From Saccharibacillus soli (GTDB taxonomy: Bacteria > Bacillota > Bacilli > Paenibacillales > Paenibacillaceae), in NCBI GenBank assembly GCA_002189105.1, contig NIOB01000003.1:434001-498000 (forward strand): a stretch of 64,000 nucleotides of DNA, read 5' to 3'. Shown in pieces: positions 15,776 through 25,360 of this stretch. The position numbers were made by a program, and so were the translations under genes. How positions within the stretch are numbered: the first letter of the stretch is position 1; each line of letters starts with the position of its first letter. The notes below the pieces were generated by a model. That model saw nothing but the letters and a program-made list of their open reading frames with translations. It was not told the DNA's origin and searched no databases.

Positions 15776-16663
15776 ATGGACACACGAAATATTCAGTATT
15801 TCATGGCGGTCTACGACCATCTGCACTTTACCCGTGCCGCCGAAGAACTGGGCATCTCCCAGCCCACCCTCAGCCAGCAAATTCGTGCCCTTGAACATGA
15901 GCTGGGAATTCCGCTGTTCGACCGAATTGGCAAAAAAGTAGTGGTTACCGAAGCCGGAAAAATGTTCAAGCATTACGGTACGAAGATTCTCCAGGCCGAA
16001 ATTGACATCCGGACGGCAGCAGCCGAACTGAAAGCAGGTAATCAGGGGGAGATCCGCCTGGCTGCCCTGCCTTCCGATCTGGACTTTCGGTTGGTGCCCC
16101 TTTTTGTCCGATTCAAGACCAAATACCCGGACACCCGACTTCAAGTGATCTCGACCATCTTCACTCATGAAGAAGTGCTCAGTCACAAAGTCGATCTGGG
16201 CATCGGTCTAAGGGGCTTGACCGACGAGCGGCTGACGCGCGTTCCCTTGGGCTCCGAGCCTTATCAGCTGTTCGTGCATGCAGACAGCATGCTGGCACAG
16301 AGAAAACGGATTACACTGCAAGAGCTGAAGCAGCATCCGCTGGTCATGTATCCCAAAGGATATGTCGGACGTGACCTGGTGGATGAGACCTGTCGGGAAC
16401 TGGGCTTTGAACTGCCTACCGTGATGGAGACGGCTTCGGCGGCTTCGCTCCTGCAATTGGTCTCCGCAGGAATCGGCGCGACCATCCAGCCCGCAGGGTT
16501 GATTCGGCAGAACGCCAAAGATTATCCGGACATCGTGGCTCTCCCGCTGTCGGGCGTCGAACCCGTGCGGCATCTGGAGCTGACTTATTATGCGGATCGT
16601 TTCCTGACAGGCGCCCAGCAGGAACTGATTCGATGGCTGACCGACTTTTTCTCGGAGCTGTAG
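15776..16663 (+). CDS. LysR family transcriptional regulator
   Basis: A 295-residue LysR regulator. The winged HTH is at residues 1-60 (HFTRAAEELGISQPTLSQQI, then FDRIGKKVVVTEAG). The substrate-binding domain follows from about residue 90 (GEIRLAALPSDLDFRLVP and KVDLGIGLRG). It resembles CynR- and CysL-like members. AAAGGTGG precedes the ATG. It is divergent from the CynX-type transporter, which is its most likely target, with effector unknown. The promoter region contains the second copy of the inverted-repeat element, which may affect both genes. Confidence 0.9.
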   Translation: MDTRNIQYFMAVYDHLHFTRAAEELGISQPTLSQQIRALEHELGIPLFDRIGKKVVVTEAGKMFKHYGTKILQAEIDIRTAAAELKAGNQGEIRLAALPSDLDFRLVPLFVRFKTKYPDTRLQVISTIFTHEEVLSHKVDLGIGLRGLTDERLTRVPLGSEPYQLFVHADSMLAQRKRITLQELKQHPLVMYPKGYVGRDLVDETCRELGFELPTVMETASAASLLQLVSAGIGATIQPAGLIRQNAKDYPDIVALPLSGVEPVRHLELTYYADRFLTGAQQELIRWLTDFFSEL

Positions 16664-16669
16664 GCTCCT

Positions 16670-16718
16670 CCCTTGCTTGAGCCGCTGGCTAGTCGTCAGA
16701 GGTAGAATCAAGCAAGGG
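16670..16718. repeat. 11-bp inverted repeat downstream of the LysR gene
   Basis: CCCTTGCTTGA (16670-16680) pairs with TCAAGCAAGGG (16708-16718) across a 27-base loop. No T-tract follows, so it is not a standard terminator. The clear terminator lies just after it. Confidence 0.5.
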
Positions 16719-16740
16719 CAGCCGCCTCTTCCGAGCGCGA

Positions 16741-16788
16741 AAAAAAGCGATCCCTAAGCCTTATTTAGGCCAAGGGATCGCTCTTTTT
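16741..16788. terminator. Bidirectional terminator between LysR and solute-binding protein genes
   Basis: AGCGATCCCT and AGGGATCGCT form a 10-bp stem that continues into an inner GCC/GGC stem. There are six As before it and CTTTTT after it, so it can stop transcription from either side. Confidence 0.85.
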
Positions 16789-16837
16789 AAATAGGGTGCG
16801 CACATAATGTGCGTCAGGATTCAGGCAGCTCTGCCGC

Positions 16838-18184
16838 TTATTTTTGCGCCAGCTTCAGAACCGTCTCATCCATCTGCTTGAACAGTTCTTCCTTCGTGAT
16901 CTTCTTCGCTACGTAAGCTTGCATCAGAGCGCCGAACTCTTGGTTCGTGCCATCCGGCAGCTTAGGCCACTGCCAGCCCAGCGTCTTGTCCGCTTGTACG
17001 TATTCCTGGATGCTGGCTGCGATAGTGCCCAGTTGATCCGGTTCATACGTGATCGATTTGAGCGCCGGAATGAACTTGAACTCTTCTACCGTGTATTTCT
17101 TGCCGGTCTCGGAAGTGACCATCCAGTTGAGGAACTTCTTCGCTTCTTCTTTGTTCGGCGAGTTCTTGTTGACAACCCAGTTGTTCGGCACGCCAACGAA
17201 AATGTTGTCGTTCAGCTTCTCGTCGTCATTGATCGGCATTGGCAACACGCCAACTTGAAGTTCCGGATCGATACCGTCGATCTGTACTTGCGTCCAGTTG
17301 CCCTGCTGCGTCATCGCAGCCATACCGGAAGCAAACTCCGTCATTTGCGTGTTGTAGTCAGTTGTCAGCGGACGATCGTTGCTGAATTCCATCGTCAGAT
17401 CGACCAGGTTGATCCATTCGTTGAAGATCTTGTTGTCAGCAACCGAAGTCTTGCCTGCTCTCCAGTCCGCGATGAATTTGTCCGGATCATCCTGTTTGGC
17501 ATAAGCATCGTTAACCAAGTGCTGTCCGATAACCCACCATTCCTGGTAGCCATTCTCGAACGGCGTGATGCCTGCATCCTTCAGCTTTTGCGCCGCAGCA
17601 CGCAGTTCAGTCAGCGTCGTTGGAAGCTCGGTGATACCTGCTTTTTCAAACAGAGCCTTGTTGTACAGGAAGCCGTAACCTTCGATGTTCATCGGCATAC
17701 CATACAGTTTGCCATCGATGGTCATCGGGTCTTTCACGTTGTCAGTCAGGTCGGCAACCCACGGCTGATCGGATAGATCTTCCATCCGGTCTTTCCACAG
17801 CTGTGCTTCGTTGTATCCGCCGTTGTTGAAGATGTCAGGCTCATCGCCCGAAGCGAATTTGGCTTTCAGTGCTGCGCCATAGTCTGCGCCGCCGCCAACT
17901 GTTTCAATCGTGATGTTGACGCCGGTTTCTTTTTTGTATTCCGCCAGCAGTTTTTCCATCGCGTCTGCGATTTCAACTTTGAACTGGAACATCTTGAGCG
18001 TAACGTTGGAAGAACCCGTATCGGTTCCTGCTGCCGGCTCTGTTTTGTTGTCAGTGGCCGTATCTGTCTTCGTATCCGTTCCCGTTGCTGCATTGGGATT
18101 CGGCATTCCACCGCCGCCGCCGCAAGCAGCAAGCACCGAGATCATGAGTACCAGCATCAGGCTCAGAAAGCTTTTCTTTTTCAC
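16838..18184 (-). CDS. Sugar ABC transporter solute-binding lipoprotein (CUT1)
   Basis: 448 residues. A lipoprotein signal with lipobox VLAAC is followed by a Gly-rich and Thr/Asp-rich linker (residues about 25-60). The bacterial extracellular solute-binding type 1 fold comes next (MDGKLYGMPMN-like GKLYGMPMNIEGYGFLYN, then WVVNKNSPNKEEAKKFLNWM). The start is the GTG at 18184 with AGGAGG eight bases upstream; the longer frame to 18247 has no ribosome site. Last gene of the operon with two permeases, and preceded by a cre-like site. It binds an oligosaccharide of unknown identity at the membrane surface. No ATPase gene is linked, as usual for systems using a shared MsmK-like ATPase. Confidence 0.92.
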   Translation of the reverse strand: MKKKSFLSLMLVLMISVLAACGGGGGMPNPNAATGTDTKTDTATDNKTEPAAGTDTGSSNVTLKMFQFKVEIADAMEKLLAEYKKETGVNITIETVGGGADYGAALKAKFASGDEPDIFNNGGYNEAQLWKDRMEDLSDQPWVADLTDNVKDPMTIDGKLYGMPMNIEGYGFLYNKALFEKAGITELPTTLTELRAAAQKLKDAGITPFENGYQEWWVIGQHLVNDAYAKQDDPDKFIADWRAGKTSVADNKIFNEWINLVDLTMEFSNDRPLTTDYNTQMTEFASGMAAMTQQGNWTQVQIDGIDPELQVGVLPMPINDDEKLNDNIFVGVPNNWVVNKNSPNKEEAKKFLNWMVTSETGKKYTVEEFKFIPALKSITYEPDQLGTIAASIQEYVQADKTLGWQWPKLPDGTNQEFGALMQAYVAKKITKEELFKQMDETVLKLAQK

Positions 18185-18252
18185 GTGTACAGCCTCCTTT
18201 TTGTGTGGCGAAACGTAGATCCCCTCGATCTGGACAGCTCTTTTCAATTTCT

Positions 18253-18268
18253 AGGTAAGCGTTTACAA
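18253..18268 (-). promoter_or_regulatory. cre-like site (CcpA) upstream of the solute-binding protein gene
   Basis: AGGTAAGCGTTTACAA fits the cre consensus WTGNAARCGNWWWCAW at all but one fixed position. It lies about 70 bases upstream of the start codon. A LacI-family operator is the alternative reading. Confidence 0.55.
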
Positions 18269-18322
18269 TGAGAGTGCTTTATTCAAGGAACCCGCTGTAT
18301 GGCGGTTTCCGCTTACCTCAGG

Positions 18323-19162
18323 TCAGCCTTTGACGGCTCCGGCTGCGATGCCGGCGATAATATGTTTCTGAAGGGCCAGGAAGAAGATGATGATTGGAGC
18401 AATGCCCATCAGCAGTCCTGCCAGCGCCAGATCCCACTGCTTCGTATACTGGGAGAAGAACGCGTTGGTCGCCAGCGGAATCGTTCGCAGCTCCGCGTTG
18501 CCCCCGATAATCAGGAGAGGCAGCAGGAAGTCGTTCCAGATCCACAGCGTGTTCAGGATGAACACCGTGACGATCATCGGCTTGAGCAGCGGCAGCACGA
18601 TTCGGAAGAATACACCGAAGGGTGAGCAGCCATCCACAATACCCGCTTCTTCAATCTCCAGAGGGACTGACTTTACGAAACCATGGAACAAGAAGATGGT
18701 TAAGGAAGCACCGAATCCCAGATAACAGATGATAAGACCCGGCAGATTATTCGTCAGATTCAGGTTAGCCGCAACGCGAACCAGCGGAATCATGATCGAC
18801 TGGAATGGAATAACCATTGCCGCGACGAATGCCATGAATACAATATTATTGAAGCGGCTTGGATGGCGAACCAGTCGGTACGCTGCCATGGAACAGAACA
18901 GTGCCAGCAGGACATTGGCCAGCACGGTAATAATCAGGGAATTGGTGAACGCGCTGGGAAAATCGAGAATTCGCCAGGCGTTCTTGAAGTTATCAAAAGT
19001 GACGGCTTTGGGAAGTGCAGCCGAGTCCTTCAGAATGTCCGCGAACTTCTTGAGAGAATTGACGATGACGAAGTAGAAGGGAACCAGGAACATCAGGGCA
19101 ACCAGAACGGTGATGATCTCCAGCACCAGTGTACGCCAGGAATATTTGCGTGTGGTTTCCAC
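18323..19162 (-). CDS. Carbohydrate ABC transporter permease, MalG/CUT1 type
   Basis: 279 residues and six membrane helices. The cytoplasmic EAA loop that contacts the ATPase is visible (LEIEEAGIVDGCSPFGVFFRI). The C-terminus AAGAVKG is typical of MalG-like subunits. The GTG start directly follows the TAA stop of the MalF-like gene, and GGGAGG lies within that gene, so the two are coupled. It imports the sugar captured by the lipoprotein encoded downstream. Confidence 0.93.
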   Translation of the reverse strand: METTRKYSWRTLVLEIITVLVALMFLVPFYFVIVNSLKKFADILKDSAALPKAVTFDNFKNAWRILDFPSAFTNSLIITVLANVLLALFCSMAAYRLVRHPSRFNNIVFMAFVAAMVIPFQSIMIPLVRVAANLNLTNNLPGLIICYLGFGASLTIFLFHGFVKSVPLEIEEAGIVDGCSPFGVFFRIVLPLLKPMIVTVFILNTLWIWNDFLLPLLIIGGNAELRTIPLATNAFFSQYTKQWDLALAGLLMGIAPIIIFFLALQKHIIAGIAAGAVKG

Positions 19163-20044
19163 TTACGACTGCACCTCCCTTCTCTTCGTGAACCAGACTT
19201 GAAGCGACGATACAAGCGCCACGATGACGAAGAACAGCAGCGCCTTGGCCGTACCCAGTCCATAGTTACTGTTGGTAAAAGCTTCGGTGTAGATGTTCAG
19301 CGCCAGCGACTCGGTAGAGCCGAACGGACCGCCGCGCGTCAGCGCCAGGTTGAGGTCGAACATCTTGAAGGCGTTGGACATCGACAGGAACAAGCAGACG
19401 GTGACAGCCGGCATAACCAGCGGCAGCGTGATAAAGCGCAGCTTCTGCCCATATCCCGCCCCGTCGATCTCGGCCGCTTCAATCAGTGAGCGATCGACGT
19501 TCATCAGACCGGCAATGTAGATAATCATCATGTAGCCGGCAGCCTGCCAGACGAAGACGATGACGATCCCCCAGAAGCCTGTCGCTTCCGTACCGAGCCA
19601 TTCCAGCTTGAAGAATCCAAGCCCTGTGGCTTTGCCGACGGCTGCGAAGCCGCGGATGAAGATAAACTGCCAGATGAAACCAAGCAGCAGTCCCCCGATG
19701 ACGTTCGGGATGAAGAACAGCGTCCGAAGCAGATTGCGCGACTTGAGCGGCTGAACCAGCAACAGCGCCAGTGCGAACGCGATCACGTTGGTTAGAATCA
19801 CCACAGCGACAGTGAAGCGAATCGTGAACCAGAAGGAGGTCCAGAACTTCGCGTCTGCGAACATGGCCGCAAAGTTGCGCGCGCCTACCCAGTTGACCGT
19901 AATCGCTACCCCGTTCCAATCCGTGAATGAATAATACATGCCCAGGAAAAAGGGAATGATGACCACGATCACGAAGAAGAGCAGCGATGGACCCAGGAAC
20001 ACGCTTTGCATGAATAAATTGACCCACCGTTTACGGCCTGCCAA
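19163..20044 (-). CDS. Carbohydrate ABC transporter permease, MalF/CUT1 type
   Basis: 293 residues and six membrane helices, with the EAA motif LIEAAEIDGAGYGQKLRFITLP. The N-terminus is hydrophobic after a short charged lead (LAGRKRWVNLF). A TTG start at 20044 is chosen because AGGAGG lies eight bases before it; the longer frame to 20248 would overlap the divergent kinase promoter. First gene of the importer operon. The kinase-regulator pair next door is the likely sensor for the transported sugar. A cre-like site sits about 60 bases upstream. Confidence 0.9.
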   Translation of the reverse strand: MAGRKRWVNLFMQSVFLGPSLLFFVIVVIIPFFLGMYYSFTDWNGVAITVNWVGARNFAAMFADAKFWTSFWFTIRFTVAVVILTNVIAFALALLLVQPLKSRNLLRTLFFIPNVIGGLLLGFIWQFIFIRGFAAVGKATGLGFFKLEWLGTEATGFWGIVIVFVWQAAGYMMIIYIAGLMNVDRSLIEAAEIDGAGYGQKLRFITLPLVMPAVTVCLFLSMSNAFKMFDLNLALTRGGPFGSTESLALNIYTEAFTNSNYGLGTAKALLFFVIVALVSSLQVWFTKRREVQS

Positions 20045-20103
20045 GCGAAGCACCTCCTGTTTGGTTAAGTTTCTTTCAGGTATGCACTCATTATATTTGG
20101 AAA

Positions 20104-20119
20104 AAGTAAGCGTTAACAT
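20104..20119 (-). promoter_or_regulatory. cre-like site (CcpA) upstream of the CUT1 permease operon
   Basis: AAGTAAGCGTTAACAT fits the cre consensus apart from one base. It lies between the permease operon and the divergent two-component genes, so it could affect both. Confidence 0.55.
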
Positions 20120-20183
20120 GGAAATAAATGACGAATACAGTGGACTATATTGACCCGCTTCTGCCAGGAGAAAGGAGAGCTGC

Positions 20184-22151
20184 ATGTTCCGCCATTCCAT
20201 TCGCAGCAAACTAATCGTATTTCTTGTGTTCGCTACGGCTCTGCCCATCCTGCTGTCCGCCCTGATCGCTTACAATCTGACCAAGGAGAACGTTAAGCGC
20301 AGCGCCATTGAAGACAACGCCAGTCTGCTGTATCAGGGACAGATCAATATCGTCAACTACCTCGACACCGTGAACAAGCTCTCTCTTCAGGTGTATGACG
20401 AGTCCGTCTATGGCGATACCTTGATTGACATTATCCTGACCGGTTCCGATGTGGAAGAGGCGGGTCAGGATCGCAGCGACGTCATGGGCGTACTTCGCCG
20501 CACGTATTATTCGATGGACGGCATCTATCAGGTATTTTTGCACATCGACAAGAGCAGCAATTCCTATCTCTATTATGCAGGTAAGCCCTACGGCCCTACG
20601 AAGCAGGATCAACTGCCCGAGTATCGAAAGTGGGATGTGCAGGCTTTCGCAGGCGTAACGCACCGGGCCGGAACCTATCGGATGCTGCCGGAAAAAGAAG
20701 GACGTTCGGCGGATGTGTTCACCTTCAATCGGGTCGTCTATGATATTCCGCGCAACAAAAAAGCCGGGATGCTGGCGATCGATGTCAATATTGCCGCCCT
20801 CCGTTCCCTAACCGAACGTCTGGCTTCACAGGGCGAACAGGTCTATATCGTAGACCGTGAAGGGCGGTTGATTGTGGGACCGGAATCGCAGCAGGAGCAG
20901 CTCGGTGAGAAGCCCGACCTGCCGGGTCTGGACGCGGTGCTGGCCTCGTCGAACGAATCAGGTTACACCGCGCAGCAGAAGGGCAGCGACTCCTTTCTCT
21001 TCTATGAAAAAGTGCGCAGCCCTCTTGCCGATTGGACGCTTATCAAGAGCGTCGATACCGACACCTTGTATCGGCGCGAGCGGCAAATTCTGCTGCTGAA
21101 CGCTGGGGTGGGTGCCTTGTCGCTGATTGTGGTTGTAGTCGCTACAGCGTTTATCTCCCTCAAGTTCACCCAGCCGATCCGCAAGCTGATTCGGGGCATG
21201 CAGCAGGTCGAATCCGGCGCACTGCCGCTGGAACTGGAAACGCAGCGAACCGACGAGTTCGGGGTGCTGTCCAGACGCTTCGAGGGGATGGTACGCAGAT
21301 TGAATGACTCGATTCTCAAGCAGTATCGTCTGGAGATCATGAACAAGACCAACCAGCTTCGGGCACTGGAAGCCCAGGTCAATCCACACTTCCTGAATAA
21401 TGCGCTGCAATCCATCGCTACGCTTGCCCTGCGTAAAGGCGACAAGGAAGTGTACGGCCTGATCTCCTCATTAGGGCGAATGATGCACTATAATATGCAC
21501 GTCGGGGATGCCTTCGTGTCTCTCAGCCGCGAGATTGAATATGTACAGGACTATCTGGGTCTTCAGCAGCATCGTTTCCGAGGGAACTTCCGCTTCTCCC
21601 TGGAAGTCGAACCGGAAGCTCGCCGCATCCAGGTGCCGCGCATGATTCTTCAACCCCTGGCGGAAAATTATTTTAAGCATGCGGGGGAAACCTTGGAACA
21701 TGAAGGGGTGCTGCGAATTCGTGCCTTCGTGCGTCACGATCCGGGTGGGCGGACGCAAGAGGAAGATCTGGACCCGGCGGAACTCTTTTCGGAAGGAATG
21801 CCAGAAGACTGGGAGATCCCAGACACGGATGAGACCGAATTCATCCAACGTGAAGCGTCCACATCGGATGAACCCGCGAATCTCCGCCGGACTTCCCGAC
21901 GTTCCGAACTGATTGTGATTGTCGCCGATAATGGTCCCGGCATTGAGCCGGAACTGAGGCGGGAACTTCAGGATATGTTGGATCGTCCGCTGGTATTCGG
22001 TCAGAATACCGAATCGCCGCAGATTGGACTGCGCAGCGTCGGCGATCGGCTGCGTCTCTATTTCGGCGATTCGGCAGCCGTATTCCTGAGCCGTGCGCTG
22101 GAAGGCGGTCTTCAGGTTACTCTTCGTATTCCCCTGTATAAAGGCGAATAG
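20184..22151 (+). CDS. Sensor histidine kinase, YesM type
   Basis: 655 residues. A membrane helix (residues about 10-32), an extracellular double Cache-like sensor (about 35-290), a second helix (about 300-322) and HAMP (TQPIRKLIRGMQQVESG) precede the His_kinase domain with the phospho-accepting His in EAQVNPHFLNNALQSIATL. The ATPase has VPRMILQPLAEN and DNGPGI. An insertion of about 50 acidic residues (near 520-570, PAELFSEGMPEDWEIPDTDE) interrupts the ATPase domain, which is unusual. AGGAG upstream. Pairs with the AraC-type regulator encoded 78 bp downstream, probably controlling the divergent sugar importer. Confidence 0.92.
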   Translation: MFRHSIRSKLIVFLVFATALPILLSALIAYNLTKENVKRSAIEDNASLLYQGQINIVNYLDTVNKLSLQVYDESVYGDTLIDIILTGSDVEEAGQDRSDVMGVLRRTYYSMDGIYQVFLHIDKSSNSYLYYAGKPYGPTKQDQLPEYRKWDVQAFAGVTHRAGTYRMLPEKEGRSADVFTFNRVVYDIPRNKKAGMLAIDVNIAALRSLTERLASQGEQVYIVDREGRLIVGPESQQEQLGEKPDLPGLDAVLASSNESGYTAQQKGSDSFLFYEKVRSPLADWTLIKSVDTDTLYRRERQILLLNAGVGALSLIVVVVATAFISLKFTQPIRKLIRGMQQVESGALPLELETQRTDEFGVLSRRFEGMVRRLNDSILKQYRLEIMNKTNQLRALEAQVNPHFLNNALQSIATLALRKGDKEVYGLISSLGRMMHYNMHVGDAFVSLSREIEYVQDYLGLQQHRFRGNFRFSLEVEPEARRIQVPRMILQPLAENYFKHAGETLEHEGVLRIRAFVRHDPGGRTQEEDLDPAELFSEGMPEDWEIPDTDETEFIQREASTSDEPANLRRTSRRSELIVIVADNGPGIEPELRRELQDMLDRPLVFGQNTESPQIGLRSVGDRLRLYFGDSAAVFLSRALEGGLQVTLRIPLYKGE

Positions 22152-22190
22152 ATTCGTGGGCAGCCCCTCACGGGGAAATAGAAGATGGAC

Positions 22191-22209
22191 TGTGCTTGAG
22201 TCAAGCACA
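22191..22209. repeat. Perfect 9-bp inverted repeat between kinase and regulator genes
   Basis: TGTGCTTGA and TCAAGCACA flank a single G. It lies 20 bases before the regulator start. It could be a protein-binding site or a small RNA hairpin; there is no T-tract. Confidence 0.4.
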
Positions 22210-22229
22210 AGGCCGAGAGGAGGCTCCAT

Positions 22230-23597
22230 ATGAAAGTGCTGATCGTAGATGATGAAGCCCATGTTCGGGAGGCGATCCGCCTGCTGATTGATTGGGAATT
22301 ATATGATCCGGCCGAAGTGCTGGAAGCTTCAAGTGGGCGCGAAGCCATTGCCATGATTGAACGCCATGCCCCCCAGATTGTCCTGACCGACATGATTATG
22401 CCAGCAGGCGGCGGAATTGACCTGTTGGAGTGGATCAGCCGCAGCGCACCGGACATCAAGACGCTGGTCATCAGCGGTCATGGCGACTTCGACTTTGCAC
22501 GCCAGACGCTTCGCTATGGCGGCATGGATTATCTGCTGAAGCCCATCGATGGCGACCAGCTCAATGATGCGTTTGCCCGTGCGGTGGACAGCTGGCGCAC
22601 CAGCGAAGAGAGCCGCAGGCGGCTGCGTGAGCAGACGATGGAAGTCAACCGCTTCAAGCCGGTCTATCGGGACAAACTCTGTTCCGATCTGCTGGGCAGT
22701 GCCGTGGCAAGGGCAAGTGCCGATCAGGAGCTGATCCGCGAGTTCATGCTGACGGACGAGCCGCGAACCGTCCGCAGCGCCGTGCTTAGGCTGGGCGAAC
22801 ATTCCCCGCTCTGGCAGCGCTATGCCGGGCGCACCGACCTGCTGTTCTTCACGCTGGCGAACGTGGCGAACGAAGTGCTGGGCCACGGGCGCGACGGCTA
22901 TGCGTTTCGCAATCTCGGCCGCGAGCGAGAGATGCCCATCTTCTTCTGGGCGGCGGCGGCCCACGCCGGTGAGAAGTTGGTTCGCATAAACGCGGGCATT
23001 GCCAGCGTACTTGGCGAATCGCTGCATTTTGGGCTGGGCGGCTGTGCCGACGGACTGGCGGAAGGGCTGCGTGCTTCGTATCTACAAGCCGAAGAAGCGC
23101 TGAACCAGCGGACAGCTATCCAGGCTGCGGCGGTCCCAGCAGGCACCCACGCGGCGAGAAGCCGAACCGGGATCTCTGGCGCCGGCAGCAACGCGGCGTC
23201 CAGTGCGGTGCCCCCTGCCCTCAGTGCCGAAGGCAGCGAATATATTCATGCTTTTGAAGGAGGGCCTGCCGGGGCAGCTGGCGCCGGTGTGATGGAAGAC
23301 ATTGCGGCCTACATCCGGGAGCACTACCGCGAGGATCTGACGCTTCAGGATCTGGCAGATCGCTTCTTCCTCAGCCGCGAATATATTTCCCGCCGCTTCA
23401 AGCGGGAATTTGGCGAGAATGTATTCGATTATCTGGCAAACGTTCGGCTGGAACGGGCCAAGCGGCTGCTGCTGGATTCCGATATGCTGGTTGTCCGAAT
23501 CGCGGAACTGGTCGGCTACCAGGACGAAAAATATTTCAGCCGTGTGTTCAAGAAAACGACGGGCTGCTCCCCCAATGAATTTCGACGAAAAGGTTAG
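22230..23597 (+). CDS. Response regulator, YesN/AraC type
   Basis: 455 residues. The receiver domain (residues 1-120) has VDDEAHVREA and the phosphoacceptor in VLTDMIMPAGGG. A variable middle region ends in an Ala/Gly/Ser-rich linker (residues about 290-345). The C-terminal AraC HTH pair has LTLQDLADRFFLSREYISR and ends VGYQDEKYFSRVFKKTTGCSPNEFR. GAGAGGAGG precedes the ATG. It receives phosphate from the YesM-type kinase encoded upstream and likely activates the sugar importer. Assignment is firm, target inferred. Confidence 0.93.
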   Translation: MKVLIVDDEAHVREAIRLLIDWELYDPAEVLEASSGREAIAMIERHAPQIVLTDMIMPAGGGIDLLEWISRSAPDIKTLVISGHGDFDFARQTLRYGGMDYLLKPIDGDQLNDAFARAVDSWRTSEESRRRLREQTMEVNRFKPVYRDKLCSDLLGSAVARASADQELIREFMLTDEPRTVRSAVLRLGEHSPLWQRYAGRTDLLFFTLANVANEVLGHGRDGYAFRNLGREREMPIFFWAAAAHAGEKLVRINAGIASVLGESLHFGLGGCADGLAEGLRASYLQAEEALNQRTAIQAAAVPAGTHAARSRTGISGAGSNAASSAVPPALSAEGSEYIHAFEGGPAGAAGAGVMEDIAAYIREHYREDLTLQDLADRFFLSREYISRRFKREFGENVFDYLANVRLERAKRLLLDSDMLVVRIAELVGYQDEKYFSRVFKKTTGCSPNEFRRKG

Positions 23598-23682
23598 GGA
23601 CTCTTGCCGATAAAAAGACAAGGAGAAGTTCTCGGTCGGTTGAGGCCGATAAGAACCCCTACCTGAACAAGGGAGGCGCAGG

Positions 23683-25206
23683 ATGATGCCCAAGCAGCGT
23701 TTGAACGGCAGGCAAGTTTTAAGCAGGAATCACATGTCGAACAGGAAACATCTATTGAGCAGGAACCCTCTGAGGATGGGCGGTGTACTAGGACTGGGAC
23801 TGGGACTGGCTCTGTGCCTTGGCCTTACCGGACTGCTGCCAACCATCGGCTACGCAGCCGAGTCTGCCCCTTCCCGTTCTTCGGTCACGATCACATTGGC
23901 AGATGAGCCGCTGCTTCGAGGAGTCAACGAGGTGGATATTTACCGGGGAAAAGTGCAGTCTTTTCGGCTGGTATTCAGTCAAGCCGTAAACCGCACGTTC
24001 ATTCAGAACAAGCTGCGCAGCCAGGCCAGAGCCTTTGCGTCTGCCGAACCCAACCGGGTCATTCCCCAGTTGACCTTCAATTGGCGCAGCAGCAGAGAAC
24101 TGCTGCTGACCGCAGCCGCGCCAAATAGCCGCGATGACGATCAATATCTGATTAGCGTGGACGGTAGCGAAGGCAGCCCGGGGCAGTTGGTCGTCAATCT
24201 GCTCCCTCCTGCGTCGCTGTATGTGCTGCATACTGACAGCGGACAATCCGAGAAGGTCTCCGGATTGGCTGACCATCCGTACGACCAGGTCTCGCTTCTT
24301 GGTCCAGACGGTCGTTACCTCCTGCTGGATCGCGGTGGTTGGAAGCAGATCGGGAGCAATTATACTGCGGCAGCTGCCGACAGTCTGCTGGATCTGGAGA
24401 CGGGCAAACGCAGAGATTACCCGTTTAACCTGACGACAAACTATACCGGAGTAGGCAGCTTCATCGCTGATGAACGCGGGATCTTCTACTCGGCTACAAC
24501 GGAAGCCTGGCGAGCCACCGAACCCGATGAGGTGGAGCGCTTCAAGATCGTCACCAAGCAGCGGGTCTACGGAGCGGTCTACAGTCAGGATCGCAAGTCG
24601 GTCATCGCCGTATTGGGCGAACCGCCCCCTGCTGGTCGGTTCGATCTGCTAATTGAGCCGTTGGATGGAGGCTCCCCAACGCTGCATAGAGGGGTTCTTC
24701 GGGGAAATCCACGTGTTGACACGCTGAACCATGCCTATCCAGCCTACGAACCGGTTTCTATCGTGGATGACGGAGAGAACGTGCACATTTGGTTGGAAGA
24801 TGCCAGCCGCAGCGGTCAAGATGCAGAATGGGTCTATGACCCATCGGCACATTCGATAACCCGGCAGCCGATTGCAGAATCAGTAGCGGAACAGCCTGTC
24901 TTTTCCCCTTCTTCGGATGGACTGTATCGCTATTATTCTACGGGCAGCGTGTACGACGTTGCCCTGGCGAAGTCTCTGCTTCTGCCCGCACCGGGGCTGG
25001 GATACTGGCTTGACTCGACGCATCAACTCTTCTACAGCCCGCTCTCCGATGAAGCAGATACCAGCGGGGCCAACCGGCAGATTGCCGTGTACGACGCTGA
25101 CGAAGACACCTCGGAGATCGTGGCAGAGAACCTGCCGGATTCGGCAGAGCTGGTTGGAGCGGCAGGGCAGGAGGTCTACCTGACCAGCCGCCAGCCGATC
25201 CGCTGA
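23683..25206 (+). CDS. Secreted hypothetical protein, possible beta-propeller
   Basis: I do not recognise this family. 507 residues with a long charged N-region, a hydrophobic run (GVLGLGLGLALCLGLTGLLP) and a cleavage site near YAAESAP. The mature protein begins with a sandwich-like region (ITLADEPLLRGVNEVDIYRG, then FNWRSSRELLLTA). From about residue 185 repeated blocks such as LGPDGRYLLLDRGGWKQI, SQDRKSVIAVLGE and SSDGLYRYYSTG resemble propeller blades of WD40-like or TolB-like type. It follows the YesN-type regulator by 85 bp and may be part of that sensory operon, for example as an extracellular accessory sensor. Confidence 0.6.
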   Translation: MMPKQRLNGRQVLSRNHMSNRKHLLSRNPLRMGGVLGLGLGLALCLGLTGLLPTIGYAAESAPSRSSVTITLADEPLLRGVNEVDIYRGKVQSFRLVFSQAVNRTFIQNKLRSQARAFASAEPNRVIPQLTFNWRSSRELLLTAAAPNSRDDDQYLISVDGSEGSPGQLVVNLLPPASLYVLHTDSGQSEKVSGLADHPYDQVSLLGPDGRYLLLDRGGWKQIGSNYTAAAADSLLDLETGKRRDYPFNLTTNYTGVGSFIADERGIFYSATTEAWRATEPDEVERFKIVTKQRVYGAVYSQDRKSVIAVLGEPPPAGRFDLLIEPLDGGSPTLHRGVLRGNPRVDTLNHAYPAYEPVSIVDDGENVHIWLEDASRSGQDAEWVYDPSAHSITRQPIAESVAEQPVFSPSSDGLYRYYSTGSVYDVALAKSLLLPAPGLGYWLDSTHQLFYSPLSDEADTSGANRQIAVYDADEDTSEIVAENLPDSAELVGAAGQEVYLTSRQPIR

Positions 25207-25360
25207 CGCTTCCACTTGGCTGTAAAAGGGTATAAGGAGAGTAAGACATCACGAAATCAAGACCCGATGAACGTAATATTTGATGAATGCAAGACTCACC
25301 GCAGCGACTCTGCGCGGTAAGCAGGATTCCCTATTTTGACGCAAAGGCAGGTTGATTCGC

